Positions 45,653 to 55,345 of a stretch of 64,000 nt of DNA are shown here, piece by piece; the first letter of the stretch is position 1, and each line of letters opens with the position of its first letter. The DNA is from Muribaculaceae bacterium. Lineage in GTDB: Bacteria; Bacteroidota; Bacteroidia; Bacteroidales; Muribaculaceae. The position numbers and the translations under genes are program-made. The stretch covers positions 1 through 64,000 of the forward strand of contig JAFLTQ010000003.1 of assembly GCA_022510385.1 (NCBI GenBank), in the 5' to 3' direction. Under the pieces are notes generated by a model. That model was not told the origin of the DNA and made no database searches. It was given only the letters and a program-made list of their open reading frames with translations.

Positions 45653-48073
45653 ATGAAGCTAAAAAGTTTTTTATTGATTGGAACAGTCCTAATTCTTAGC
45701 TCATGTGCTGAAGAATCCTTGAATAGCAATGAAGGGGTATCCGGAGATAATAACGGCTCGACCCTTTCAAGGGCCTCCTACACTGTTGGCGGCGGCGATC
45801 AAAGCAGATCAACATTTCTTGGTCAATGGAATCCGGCTTCTACAAGAGCTGCCAATGATTGGGCAGTAGGCCTATCTTTTGAGAAACCGGAAAATGCTGT
45901 AAATCTTCAAGAAAATCCTTGGAATAATGCATCTATTGGTTATATTCCTGAAACATTTACCGGCTCGATCCAATTTAATGTGGCAAATGATGCTGTCATA
46001 TATAATTATGGCAAAGATGTAACATTTACTAACTGTAATTTTAACGGAACAGTAACAGTTTATAATGCCGGTGAGCTTAATTGGACAGTGTCGAATGGAA
46101 ATAAACATACTGTCTATAATTCCGGTACCTTGAATGTATTAAATTATGCAAATATCGGGAATGTATATAATGTTGGTGAATTGAATCTCGAGGGGCAAAA
46201 AGGATATGAATATCCGGCATGGAACAATTGGCAGGCTGTAGAAGTTTTCAAAGCTGATATCCCAAACGACATGCATATATTCAGCACAGGTGGAATCGTT
46301 TCTATTCCTTGTGATGCAGATTTCAAAGCATCGGCTGATATAGATAATTTAGTGACTGTTAAAGGAAATCTAAACATTCAGAACGGCTCAACAACAAAAC
46401 ATTTTTGCGGATTGTTAGTGGACGGAGATCTTTCACTTGTTGATGAACGTAATTATGTTTCGTCTTCTTATGTAATTGCAAAAAATATTTCTCTTAACGG
46501 TGCCTCCTTATTTTTAACAAAGGAAGGATATGTAAAAGCAGAAAACATAACATTTAACGGCAACGGAAGAACTGAAGAAAATAATGGTGGCTATTACGAA
46601 GCCATTGTATCTAAGGAAGGTTCAATAGCAAAGGTTGAGGTCAAAGATATAGTAGCTCCCCAGGCGAAATCGCTTAGAGAACATTTTGGAGCCGGTGTTT
46701 ACGTTGATTTTGAAAATATCACATATTATGATGAAATAAAGGCAAAAAGTGTAATAACTTGTAGTGCTGATGAATATATAGGTGATGTTGCTACTCAAGA
46801 TGGTATTAATAATAAAGACGTGAGTGGTGTGCCGGAATGTGGCGAGCCTTGGGGTACTCCTTCAGTAGATTCGAAAGTTCCTTCTTTGGATGTAGTGGCA
46901 GAAGTGGAATCGCCAACCCATGACCATAACGATGGCAAGAACAATCGTCATCTTTCTGCGACTTCATTAGTGTATGATAATAACGGGAATATCTTTGCTT
47001 CCTATCATATGCGTGGAGGAAACTGGGGCGAAGACACTTACGACAAGGATGATGTTGAAGGTTGTATCGAACGTTGGACTTTTTCTCCATCCGAGGGGAT
47101 TCAAATCGGCAACTGGATGTGGACAGATGAGTTTGATTTCAATCACATTTATCTTGACAAAACTTCCGGCTACGTTATAACAGTAGGACATAAAGCCGGT
47201 GAAAACCAAGTAGATAAGCATACTGATTTCGGTGGCATCATCGGTAAAATGCCTGCAGAAGTATGGGAGAGCAATTGGAATTCAAATCAAACTCTTACAA
47301 GAGAAGATTTCCAATATAAGTATCTTACAACTGATGAAGAGTTGTTCGGTGATTATGAGAATGAATCAGGGAATGTAACGAATCAGAAGTTAGACTATAA
47401 GAATGCCGGTGACGGCAACTGCGTCGTAAGGGATGGCGATTATTACCTTGTGGCAACTTCAGCCGGTTATGGTAAAATCAGTGCTGAAGATTTCGGTAGA
47501 ATAAAAGATGAAGCCGGTGTTCCTTTATTTGTCAGAACTGATGGTTCAGCAAAATATCTTGTGAAGGATGGCGAGAATATCCATGTGCTTTATCTGAATG
47601 AAAGGCCGGTAGGCGGATCTCAAGCCGATTCTGAATCTTCAGCTTCATTAGCCACAATGTCGATCGATGCATTCCCGGCAAAAGTTTCTTCCCCGAAAAC
47701 TTTGGGTGCAAATATAAGTCCGGTTGACGGTAAAAATGTAATAGCAGTGGATGGTGATGTAATTTATGCATGTCTTTCAAAAGGAGGTCTTCAGATTGGA
47801 GATAACACACCAATAAAATTCAGCGACCAAGAGGATGGCTCTCGTTCGGTGAATGGTGTGGCAGTTGATGATAAGTATATTTATGTTGCCAATGGAAGCT
47901 ATGTCTCAGTGCTTGACAAGGCGACACATAAAATTGTCGCTGAACGTAAAGGAAACTTCAAAAACGTTTCGGCAAATTTCGTAGAAGTAAGGAACATAGA
48001 CGGCAATCGTTATGTTTTCGTAGCATTCGGACAGGAAGGAATCAAAGTGTTCCAACTCAAAAACGTTGACTAA
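45653..48073 (+). CDS. Large lipoprotein: beta-helix-like region plus propeller domain
   Basis: The 806-aa protein has a lipoprotein signal peptide (LILSSC) followed by AEES, which resembles the Bacteroidota surface-export signal, so it is probably cell-surface exposed. Residues about 60-370 form a beta-helix-like region with short repeats of the form VYNxGxLN (TVYNAGEL, TVYNSGTLNV, NVYNVGELNL). Residues about 420-806 are homologous to the lipoprotein at 42585-44219, including RHLSAT...YHM, DEFDFNHI, NAGDGNCV and ISPVDGKNV. It lies 29 nt after the dehydrogenase gene and is probably cotranscribed. A role in binding or organising the exported polysaccharide is an inference from position. Confidence 0.72.
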   Translation: MKLKSFLLIGTVLILSSCAEESLNSNEGVSGDNNGSTLSRASYTVGGGDQSRSTFLGQWNPASTRAANDWAVGLSFEKPENAVNLQENPWNNASIGYIPETFTGSIQFNVANDAVIYNYGKDVTFTNCNFNGTVTVYNAGELNWTVSNGNKHTVYNSGTLNVLNYANIGNVYNVGELNLEGQKGYEYPAWNNWQAVEVFKADIPNDMHIFSTGGIVSIPCDADFKASADIDNLVTVKGNLNIQNGSTTKHFCGLLVDGDLSLVDERNYVSSSYVIAKNISLNGASLFLTKEGYVKAENITFNGNGRTEENNGGYYEAIVSKEGSIAKVEVKDIVAPQAKSLREHFGAGVYVDFENITYYDEIKAKSVITCSADEYIGDVATQDGINNKDVSGVPECGEPWGTPSVDSKVPSLDVVAEVESPTHDHNDGKNNRHLSATSLVYDNNGNIFASYHMRGGNWGEDTYDKDDVEGCIERWTFSPSEGIQIGNWMWTDEFDFNHIYLDKTSGYVITVGHKAGENQVDKHTDFGGIIGKMPAEVWESNWNSNQTLTREDFQYKYLTTDEELFGDYENESGNVTNQKLDYKNAGDGNCVVRDGDYYLVATSAGYGKISAEDFGRIKDEAGVPLFVRTDGSAKYLVKDGENIHVLYLNERPVGGSQADSESSASLATMSIDAFPAKVSSPKTLGANISPVDGKNVIAVDGDVIYACLSKGGLQIGDNTPIKFSDQEDGSRSVNGVAVDDKYIYVANGSYVSVLDKATHKIVAERKGNFKNVSANFVEVRNIDGNRYVFVAFGQEGIKVFQLKNVD

Positions 48074-48162
48074 GCTATCATCGCAAAGATTAGCATCTTT
48101 TATAAACTGATTCTAACAATTTTAAAATAGCAATGACTGTTTGAATCAGTCAACTAAAGAGA

Positions 48163-48189
48163 AACCCGGATTTTTTGTCCGGGTTTTTT
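48163..48189. terminator. Intrinsic terminator after the large lipoprotein
   Basis: CCCGGA and TCCGGG enclose a T-rich loop and are followed by six T. A second hairpin, TGACTG...CAGTCA (48134-48152), precedes it. The site lies between converging genes and ends 6 nt before the ATPase stop. Confidence 0.85.
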
Positions 48190-48195
48190 ATTGCT

Positions 48196-48858
48196 CTAAA
48201 TTGTTATCAGCTTTTTATCTTCGCAACGGAACACCTCTCCGGGGAAATCATCGAGGAACTGCAAATTATGGGTTGCCATAAGGACTGTATGACCCGATTC
48301 CACCAATCCATGCAACAAAGTCATAATTTGATATCCGGTGGTAGGATCAAGATTCCCTGTCGGTTCATCTGCTAAAATCAGTTCAGGCCGATTGAGAAGT
48401 GCACGTGCTATTACAATCCTCTGCTGCTCTCCTCCACTCAATTCATGAGGCATCTTATAACTTTTGTTGGCCATCCCTACTTCTTTCAAAATCTCTGCTA
48501 TCCGTCGCTCTATATCCGGCTTGGAATGCCAGCCGGTGGCTTTCAAAACGAATGCAAGGTTAGAAAACACCGACATCCCCTGCAATAATTGGAAATCCTG
48601 AAACACGATTCCCATTTTTCTCCTTAAATAAGGAATATCCTTCCGTCTGATATCAAGGAGATTGAAACCTAACACGTCAGCTTTATCTCCTGACGCTAAC
48701 GGTATGTCGGCATACATTGATTTCATCAAAGAGCTCTTTCCGCTCCCTACCCTTCCTACAAGATAATAGAATTTTGATGATGCAAGAGTGAAACTTATAT
48801 CTTTGAGCACCCTCTTCCCATTTCTATCAATCGATACATTGTGATAATCTACCAACAT
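48196..48858 (-). CDS. ftsE: FtsE-like ABC transporter ATP-binding protein
   Basis: The 220-aa ATPase has Walker [10 protein letters not shown], signature [15 protein letters not shown], Walker [10 protein letters not shown] and the switch His in MATHN. It fits FtsE, which with the membrane protein FtsX controls septal peptidoglycan hydrolases at division; a LolD-like role is the alternative. I start it at 48858 ([14 protein letters not shown]), where FtsE proteins begin. The open frame runs upstream to 48981 but would then overlap the porin gene's coding end by 100 bp and add non-homologous residues. No ftsX lies next to it. It is the last gene of radA-porin-ftsE. Confidence 0.85.
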   Translation of the reverse strand: MLVDYHNVSIDRNGKRVLKDISFTLASSKFYYLVGRVGSGKSSLMKSMYADIPLASGDKADVLGFNLLDIRRKDIPYLRRKMGIVFQDFQLLQGMSVFSNLAFVLKATGWHSKPDIERRIAEILKEVGMANKSYKMPHELSGGEQQRIVIARALLNRPELILADEPTGNLDPTTGYQIMTLLHGLVESGHTVLMATHNLQFLDDFPGEVFRCEDKKLITI

Positions 48859-48880
48859 ACTTTTAACTCTGACTGACTGT

Positions 48881-50194
48881 TTAGAATGATACCATAAGAA
48901 GCGCCATGACACGATTGGCGGATCCTGATTCGCCGTTAAAATTTTTACGTTTACCGTGAAGATATTCCAATCCCACCTCAAATCGTGGAGTTATATCCCA
49001 GAAGATATTCCCCACGGCATAGAGTCCATATTTATAAGAGGAATTTTTGGGGTTTACATGAGGATAATATGTCTGTTGAGAGAAAGCAATATTGGAGAAT
49101 ATTTTCTTGTTGAAGAAATATTGTGCTCCAACCACTAATCCGGCAGCCCATGGGGCATAGAGTTTACCTTCCTGACCTATCACCGGTATCAAATCAAAAT
49201 CACCGTTTCCCAAATCGGTAGTATAGGATGCATGTCCCTGACCCGTTGAAAGGATTCCAAAGAGATTAAGTTGCGGAGTAGGGTTTACTACCGTGGAAAG
49301 TTGCACTGCCCATCCGGGCAACGTATGGTTCACTCCTTTTACAAGATCTCTATAAGTCAAAGACCGCAATAAACCCGAAAGTCTCAAGTGGCTTCCGTTA
49401 TTCCATTTATATTGCAGAAAAGCTACGACATCAGGAATGTATGGAGCACACGCTGCTGTATGGACACCATCAGCTGAAATTGATTGTGAAGGGAATTCAA
49501 CCGAACCTGCCACACTCCAGTGCTTTTTGAACTGATGCAGATATCTCACCAATACGCTTTTTTTGGAATTAATCCCGTTAGGCCCCGAGCCGTCCACCGT
49601 AGAGGGTTCTGCCTGAGTGTCTTCAAAAGTTGTTGTGGCGTATCCCATTGTCCAGTCGCGTATGCTGACATAGGCCTTCTTTATGCGGAACCCGCGTTGA
49701 TTATATCCGGAAAAATCTGCCTGGAAATAGGCCATAAAATTCCCTAAAATCCGGTTATTTCCCAAAAGAGTGAAAAACAAGCCTGTGCCTGAGGCTGAAG
49801 CCGACAAATCCCTCATATCAGTCGGATCCTTCGGTATAGGGATTTCATAGGGTATAAACCCTACTGAAGGAATCGCACCATTCCAATCGAAATAACCGCG
49901 AATTTTCACTTGACCCCCTACTCCAAAAGCCAAATCACCGTTTTTGCTCAGAAACATAAAATAGGGAGCCCGGGGGTCTTGAAAATGACGGAACTGGTCA
50001 TAATAAAACATATTCAATAATCTTTCAAGGGAATCCCTGGCTGCCATTTCATCCGAGCCTATGATATGGGTGTTGCTTTTATTGTCAGAGATCCTGACAT
50101 CCTGCACAGAGACTTTATCTTCTTTAACCTGTGGAATCTCCTCGGCCAAAACGGTTAAGGGAAACATCAGGAGAATCAAATATAATCGTTTCAT
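48881..50194 (-). CDS. DcaP-like outer-membrane porin
   Basis: The 437-aa protein has a cleavable signal peptide (MKRLYLILLMFPLTVLAEE), then a stretch with coiled-coil character (about residues 45-60), and a beta-barrel with alternating aromatic strands, ending in a terminal Phe (ALLMVSF) as outer-membrane barrels do. The pattern GYFDWNGAIPS, FFTLLGNNRILGNFMAYFQADFSG, RIKKAYVSIRDWTMGYATTTFED resembles DcaP-like and OprP-type porins. It likely allows passage of small anionic or dicarboxylic solutes; the substrate is unknown. Its start overlaps the end of radA by 4 nt, and ftsE begins 22 nt after its stop. Confidence 0.8.
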   Translation of the reverse strand: MKRLYLILLMFPLTVLAEEIPQVKEDKVSVQDVRISDNKSNTHIIGSDEMAARDSLERLLNMFYYDQFRHFQDPRAPYFMFLSKNGDLAFGVGGQVKIRGYFDWNGAIPSVGFIPYEIPIPKDPTDMRDLSASASGTGLFFTLLGNNRILGNFMAYFQADFSGYNQRGFRIKKAYVSIRDWTMGYATTTFEDTQAEPSTVDGSGPNGINSKKSVLVRYLHQFKKHWSVAGSVEFPSQSISADGVHTAACAPYIPDVVAFLQYKWNNGSHLRLSGLLRSLTYRDLVKGVNHTLPGWAVQLSTVVNPTPQLNLFGILSTGQGHASYTTDLGNGDFDLIPVIGQEGKLYAPWAAGLVVGAQYFFNKKIFSNIAFSQQTYYPHVNPKNSSYKYGLYAVGNIFWDITPRFEVGLEYLHGKRKNFNGESGSANRVMALLMVSF

Positions 50195-51555
50195 TCAAAA
50201 AGAAATTTTAAAAGTTCTTCTATTTTTCCAACTTCCACAATCCTTATGTTGAACTTATCCTTGATTCCCTTAAGATTTGCTTTAGGAATCACGACAGTGT
50301 CAAACCCAAGTTTCTCAGCCTCCCCTACTCTTTGCTCTATTCTTGTGACGGTTCTGATTTCTCCGGAAAGGCCCACCTCTCCTATAAAAACAGTTTTACG
50401 CGACACCGCAACATCAAAATTAGATGACATGACAGCACCTACCACTGCAAGATCTATAGCCGGATCCACAATTTTGAGACCCCCCGCTATATTGAGAAAG
50501 ACATCCTTTTGGCCAAGCCGGAATTTTGCACGCTTTTCAAGCACAGCCAAAAGCATGTTAAGTCGTCTTTGGTCATATCCCGTGACGCTTCTTTGCGGAG
50601 TTCCATAAGCTGCCGTGGAGACCAAAGCCTGAACTTCCACCATCAAGGGTCTTACTCCTTCAACAGTACATCCAATGGCGATGCCGCTCATCTCTTCCTG
50701 ACGATTATCACTCAGCAACATCTCCGAAGGATTTTTAACCTCCCTCAAACCCTTCTCAACCATTTCATAAATGCCAATTTCGGAAGTAGAACCGAATCTG
50801 TTTTTTATGGAGCGCAAAAGGCGATAGAGGTATTGCCTGTCTCCCTCAAATTGCAAGACAGTGTCGACTATATGTTCCAGAACTTTCGGACCCGCTATCG
50901 CTCCATCTTTATTTATATGTCCCACAAGAATTACAGGAACGCCGCTCTCCTTGGCATACTTCAGGAGGGCTACCGCACATTCCCTCACTTGCGAAACGCT
51001 TCCTTGTGCCGACTCTATGTTTTCCGAAGCAATTGTCTGGATAGAATCAACAATCACCAGTTCCGGCTTCTCCTTCTTAATCTGATCGAAAATATTTTCA
51101 AGAAGGGTTTCACACAAAATATAGGTATTATCCGACAGCTTGCCAAGCCGGTCGGCACGAAGTTTCAGCTGAGTGGCACTCTCTTCTCCCGACACATACA
51201 GGATTTTACGATTTCGTATTGAGAGAATATTTTGCAATAGAAGAGTGGATTTTCCGATCCCGGGCTCTCCTCCTATAAGAGTCAGACTTCCGGCAACAAG
51301 ACCGCCTCCCAATACTCTGTTTAACTCGGAAGAAGGCATCTTCATTCGGGCCTCCTGAGTTACCTCAATTTCAGAGAGACGCTGTGGTTTGGTGGCCTCC
51401 TTTCTGCCTTTTGAACTGCTTCCTTTGGCCGACACTGTTATTTTCTCCTCAGCGAATGTGTTCCATTCGCCACATGAGGGACACTTCCCAAGCCATTTGG
51501 CTGACTCATATCCACAATTCTGACAGAAATAGACAGATTTAGTTTTTGAGGCCAT
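50191..51555 (-). CDS. radA: DNA repair protein RadA/Sms
   Basis: The 454-aa protein helps process recombination intermediates by driving branch migration with RecA. In order it has a four-Cys zinc finger (CQNCGYESAKWLGKCPSC), Walker A GGEPGIGKSTLL (about residues 94-105), the RadA-specific KNRFG motif (KNRFGSTSEIG), and a C-terminal Lon-protease-like domain (residues 290-454) that lacks proteolytic function in this family. The length and all motifs are standard. Its stop overlaps the porin start, an odd pairing of DNA repair with an outer-membrane protein. Confidence 0.97.
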   Translation of the reverse strand: MASKTKSVYFCQNCGYESAKWLGKCPSCGEWNTFAEEKITVSAKGSSSKGRKEATKPQRLSEIEVTQEARMKMPSSELNRVLGGGLVAGSLTLIGGEPGIGKSTLLLQNILSIRNRKILYVSGEESATQLKLRADRLGKLSDNTYILCETLLENIFDQIKKEKPELVIVDSIQTIASENIESAQGSVSQVRECAVALLKYAKESGVPVILVGHINKDGAIAGPKVLEHIVDTVLQFEGDRQYLYRLLRSIKNRFGSTSEIGIYEMVEKGLREVKNPSEMLLSDNRQEEMSGIAIGCTVEGVRPLMVEVQALVSTAAYGTPQRSVTGYDQRRLNMLLAVLEKRAKFRLGQKDVFLNIAGGLKIVDPAIDLAVVGAVMSSNFDVAVSRKTVFIGEVGLSGEIRTVTRIEQRVGEAEKLGFDTVVIPKANLKGIKDKFNIRIVEVGKIEELLKFLFE

Positions 51556-51617
51556 TATCCTGTTACTTTATAATCTTAAACTTTTTTAATAACTAAAGGG
51601 ATATGATTTATCGGATT

Positions 51618-52385
51618 TTACACCTGTCTGAGATGATAAAGCGCGATAGCCGTCGCTATTGCCACATTCAGAGAGTCGGGATGTTGAAAAGGGTTGGAAG
51701 GCATGATAGTGACCGGCACATTTATCCTCCTTTTAAGGGCCTCGGAAATCCCTTTCCCTTCATTTCCCATGAGTAAAAAGCCTGCATCAATATTCTTTAC
51801 TTCTTTTAGCGAGACCCCATCTAAAAGAGTTCCTATAACCTTTATCTCAGGATTTTTATCAATGAGAGCCTCAAGATCCAGATATTCCACAGAGACTCTC
51901 GAAAGCGATCCCATACTTGCCTGCACAACCTTAGCATTGAACGCATCCACAGTTGTTGTTGATGCAAAAATCTGATATATGCCAAACCAGTCGCATGTGC
52001 GGATTATAGTGCCTAAATTGCCCGGATCCTGGATCTCATCAAGAAGCAAGTATAATTTCTTATCATCCACCTTAGGAATTTGCGTCAATCCTTCCGGTTT
52101 GCAGAACACAGCTATCACATCCGGCAAAGAATTCAGAGAAGATATAATCTCCATTCCCCTTTTGTCTGTTGTTAAAATCCGGTCGTAATATTTTTCAGCT
52201 TCAGAAGGATGTGCCTCTATCCATGCCGGAGTGCATATAAGATTGAAAAGCCGGAAATGTTCCAACATATCGACTACACATTTGTGTCCCTCAGCAAGGA
52301 ATAAACCGCGTGAATCCCTCTCCTTTTTCGACGACAGGGATTTTAATTCCTTAAGCTTGGCTTTTGATAGAATTTCCGCACTCAT
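51618..52385 (-). CDS. SpoU/TrmH-family RNA 2'-O-methyltransferase
   Basis: The 255-aa enzyme transfers a methyl group from S-adenosylmethionine to the ribose of rRNA or tRNA. An N-terminal L30e-like substrate-binding domain (residues 1-95) precedes the SPOUT knot domain with the three motifs DPGNLGTIIRTCDWFG, LLMGNEGKGIS and MPSNPFQHPDSLNVAIATAIALY. The exact target nucleoside cannot be read. It is divergent from nfo, with a likely -7 box at 52420-52427. Confidence 0.92.
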   Translation of the reverse strand: MSAEILSKAKLKELKSLSSKKERDSRGLFLAEGHKCVVDMLEHFRLFNLICTPAWIEAHPSEAEKYYDRILTTDKRGMEIISSLNSLPDVIAVFCKPEGLTQIPKVDDKKLYLLLDEIQDPGNLGTIIRTCDWFGIYQIFASTTTVDAFNAKVVQASMGSLSRVSVEYLDLEALIDKNPEIKVIGTLLDGVSLKEVKNIDAGFLLMGNEGKGISEALKRRINVPVTIMPSNPFQHPDSLNVAIATAIALYHLRQV

Positions 52386-52419
52386 AGATGGCTAAAATTG
52401 TCAGCTCTAACTGCTGACT

Positions 52420-52427
52420 CAAAGATA
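52420..52427 (-). promoter_or_regulatory. Probable -7 box for the RNA methyltransferase gene
   Basis: It reads TATCTTTG on the minus strand, 34 nt before the gene. It lies just upstream of the nfo promoter, so the two divergent promoters are packed within about 50 bp. Confidence 0.5.
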
Positions 52428-52436
52428 AAGACTTTT

Positions 52437-52467
52437 TTTGATATTTTATTCAAATTTTATAATTTTG
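52437..52467 (+). promoter_or_regulatory. nfo promoter, -33 TTTG and -7 TAATTTTG
   Basis: TTTG at 52437-52440 and TAATTTTG at 52460-52467 are separated by 19 bp, the same architecture as the ROK kinase promoter at 9909. Confidence 0.8.
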
Positions 52468-52516
52468 TAGTTAGTCATACATATAATGGTTGGTTATAAA
52501 AGCTAACTGTAGAATT

Positions 52517-53362
52517 ATGAAATATATAGGAGCACATGTGAGTGCGGAGGGAGGTGTCAGCAACACACCTCTTGAGGCTCGTGAAATCGGAGCAAAAGCA
52601 TTTGCCCTTTTCACCGGGTGGAACACCCGCTGGGTCTCAAAAGATCCTTCAACTCAAGAAATAGATAAATTTAAAGAGAATTGTGAACTTTGTGGATTCA
52701 AACCTGATGTGATTCTGCCTCACGATAATTTTCTGATAAATCTGGGGAGCAACGATCCAAAAATTCTGAACCTGTCTAAGAAATCATTCTCCGACGAATT
52801 GCGAAGGTGTGAACTCTTAGGATTGACAATGCTTAATTTTCATCCGGGAAGTCATAAAAACGAAATCAGCGAAGAGGCTTGTCTCGACAGGATAGCAGAA
52901 TCCCTGAATTATAGCCTTGAGAAATCAAAGGGAGTCACGGCTGTACTGGAGAATGTTGCCGGTCAAGGCTCTAATGTAGGGCATACCTTCGAACAATTGG
53001 CCCGGATAATAGATAAAGTCGAAGATAAAAGCCGGATTGGCGTCTGTATAGACACTTGCCATGCATATTCTGCAGGCTACGACCTTAAAAGTGAAGAGGG
53101 TTATAAGAAAACTTGGGAAGATTTCGATAGAATCATAGGATTTAACTACCTTAGAGGCATGCATCTGAATGATGACAAGCGCGAACATGGCTCACGTATC
53201 GACAGACATGCAGAAATCGGCAAAGGGACTCTTGGAGAAGAATTCTTCATCCGACTGATGAGCGATCCGAGGTTTGACAACATACCTCTTATTCTTGAGA
53301 CTCCAAACGAGGCTATCTGGGCTGAAGAGATAGCATGGCTTTACCGACAGATAAAGTCATAA
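52517..53362 (+). CDS. nfo: Endonuclease IV (AP endonuclease)
   Basis: A zinc-dependent DNA repair enzyme that cuts 5' of abasic sites in base-excision repair. The 281-aa TIM-barrel protein begins MKYIGAHVSAEGGV exactly as other Nfo proteins do, which is why I use the Met at 52517 and not the earlier one at 52490. Metal-ligand motifs are visible: LNFHPGSH, AVLENVAGQGS, VCIDTCHAYSAGYD, HLNDDKREHGSRIDRHAEIGKG, and PLILETPN. A consensus promoter lies 50 nt upstream. It is a single-gene unit. Confidence 0.97.
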   Translation: MKYIGAHVSAEGGVSNTPLEAREIGAKAFALFTGWNTRWVSKDPSTQEIDKFKENCELCGFKPDVILPHDNFLINLGSNDPKILNLSKKSFSDELRRCELLGLTMLNFHPGSHKNEISEEACLDRIAESLNYSLEKSKGVTAVLENVAGQGSNVGHTFEQLARIIDKVEDKSRIGVCIDTCHAYSAGYDLKSEEGYKKTWEDFDRIIGFNYLRGMHLNDDKREHGSRIDRHAEIGKGTLGEEFFIRLMSDPRFDNIPLILETPNEAIWAEEIAWLYRQIKS

Positions 53363-53487
53363 ATCTCATCATATTAATCGATTAAGAAAAAAAAGAATAA
53401 ACAACTATAAACTCACTGAAATAAGACTTTCAACCAATTGAAAGCCACTAACTAAAAAAATCTTCGGATTAACTATAAGAATTTACT

Positions 53488-55311
53488 ATGAAAACAAAAC
53501 CGGATTTAGGCTTTTGGAAACTATGGAACCTCAGTTTTGGTTTCTTTGGAGTGCAGATAGCCTATGCCCTTCAGAGCGCAAATGTGTCTCGAATCTTCAC
53601 CACTATAGGAGCCGACCCACATGATTTAAGTTATTTCTGGATCCTTCCCCCGCTTATGGGTTTGGTTGTGCAGCCTGTTGTCGGGGTATTCAGTGACCGA
53701 ACTTGGAATCGGTTTGGCAGACGTCTCCCTTATCTAATTTTGGGAGCTACTATAGCAGTGATTGTGATGTGTCTGTTGCCAAACGCCGGAAGCTTCCACT
53801 TCCAGATTTCAGGTGCTATTCTCTTCGGACTTGTGGCTCTGATGATGCTCGACACATCCATAAATATGGCCATGCAACCATTCAAAATGCTTGTTGGAGA
53901 TATGGTCAATGAGAAACAGAAAAGCAAAGCTTACTCAATCCAAAGTTTTCTATGTAATGCCGGATCAGTTGTTGGATTTATATTCCCGATATGCCTTGGA
54001 TGGCTTGGAATGAAAAATGTCGCTCCTACGGGTGTTGTGCCTCCGACTGTGGTTTGGTCTTTCTATATAGGAGCAGCCATCCTGCTGGTTTGCGTCATAT
54101 ATTCTCTTGTAAAGATTAAGGAGTGGCCCCCCGAAGTTTATAATGAATATAACGGCATCAGCAACACTGCAGCCAAAGAGAAAAGCCCGGGTATTGTAAA
54201 ATTGCTTGTCAAGGCACCCTCAACATTCTGGAGTGTCGGCTTAGTGCAGTTCTTCTGCTGGTTTGCCTTCCTTTTCTTATGGACATACGCCACAAATACT
54301 GTAGCCCATAATGCATTCAAGACTCCAACCACCACAAGTGTCGTGGGAATAAACTATGAAGGCAGGACTTACGGGGCAAATTATTTACTCATCGACAATA
54401 ATGTCCTGATAGTTGACCATGGGAAAGTGATGGTGGCCGGTGTTGAAGCAGGTGGTCGATTCTATCCCGGCTCTACAATAGTAATCAACAATACTGATAC
54501 CATTGTCAGGAATCATGCTATTCTCAGCAATGACGAGGGGATTGCCGTAGCTTCTTTCGGAGAGCAAATTCCCGATGTTAGAGAAATGACAGTTGACGGT
54601 ATTAATGTTTCTGATTTTAGCGGAGCCACATTAAAGGATTATCTTTCCCAACTTCAAGGGAGCTTCCAACTGACGGAAGCTGGTATTGTCGCTGAAAAAG
54701 ACGGTAAGGTTTCAGTGGAAGATGCAGCCACCTACACCATCGGGTCGGCAGCAGCATGCAGCTATGAGACAAAGACCATACTGAACTCAGCCACGCCTCA
54801 ATATAACGACGCCGGCAACTGGGTTGGATTACTTTACGCCGTTCAGGCATTGGGTTCGGTTTGCTGGGCTTTGTTATTGCCGAGATTCAGAAGCCGCAAA
54901 CTCTCCTATTCTTTGAGCCTTCTTCTGGCAGCAGGCGGATTTATGATGCTTGCATTCATCACCAACAAATGGATCCTCTTCGTATCATTCATCCTGATTG
55001 GATGCGGATGGGCGGCAATGTTGGCATGGCCATTCACGATACTCACCAACTCTCTGAAAGGTGGCAACATCGGCACTTATCTCGGCTTATTTAACGGCAC
55101 AATCACCATTCCTCAGATTGTGGCTGCTTTGGCAGGCGGATGGATTCTTTCTCTGATGAGCAAACCGGGAGCCCTTGCACCGGAATATATGATGATGTTT
55201 ATCGCCGGCATTGCAATCGGTATCGGAGCGCTTTGTGTCTTCATAATTAAAGAAGGATCAGGAGAAAAGAGCGAGCCTATAGAGACTCCTGCCATTAGTG
55301 ATGAAATCTGA
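53488..55311 (+). CDS. SLC45/GPH-like MFS sugar transporter with an inserted domain
   Basis: The 607-aa inner-membrane protein resembles the SLC45/GPH-type sugar:cation symporters found in Bacteroidota. Signatures include the N-terminal [18 protein letters not shown], a [19 protein letters not shown] loop after TM2, and [15 protein letters not shown]. Between TM7 (about residues 250-268) and TM8 (starting [11 protein letters not shown], about 444), a 150-residue soluble insertion (about 283-433) rich in Gly, Val and Asp interrupts the usual short loop. By topology it should face the periplasm. Sugar specificity (maltose, sucrose or similar) is not readable. It precedes a tiny membrane protein gene and dxs. 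Confidence 0.85.
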   Translation: MKTKPDLGFWKLWNLSFGFFGVQIAYALQSANVSRIFTTIGADPHDLSYFWILPPLMGLVVQPVVGVFSDRTWNRFGRRLPYLILGATIAVIVMCLLPNAGSFHFQISGAILFGLVALMMLDTSINMAMQPFKMLVGDMVNEKQKSKAYSIQSFLCNAGSVVGFIFPICLGWLGMKNVAPTGVVPPTVVWSFYIGAAILLVCVIYSLVKIKEWPPEVYNEYNGISNTAAKEKSPGIVKLLVKAPSTFWSVGLVQFFCWFAFLFLWTYATNTVAHNAFKTPTTTSVVGINYEGRTYGANYLLIDNNVLIVDHGKVMVAGVEAGGRFYPGSTIVINNTDTIVRNHAILSNDEGIAVASFGEQIPDVREMTVDGINVSDFSGATLKDYLSQLQGSFQLTEAGIVAEKDGKVSVEDAATYTIGSAAACSYETKTILNSATPQYNDAGNWVGLLYAVQALGSVCWALLLPRFRSRKLSYSLSLLLAAGGFMMLAFITNKWILFVSFILIGCGWAAMLAWPFTILTNSLKGGNIGTYLGLFNGTITIPQIVAALAGGWILSLMSKPGALAPEYMMMFIAGIAIGIGALCVFIIKEGSGEKSEPIETPAISDEI

Positions 55312-55345
55312 TTAAGAAACCTTTTTAACACCAACCCTTATTACC

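Noticed and set aside
48859..48981. Upstream extension of the FtsE-like frame
   Set aside because: These 41 codons overlap the end of the porin gene and do not resemble ABC ATPases; the Met at 48858 begins the standard FtsE N-terminus.
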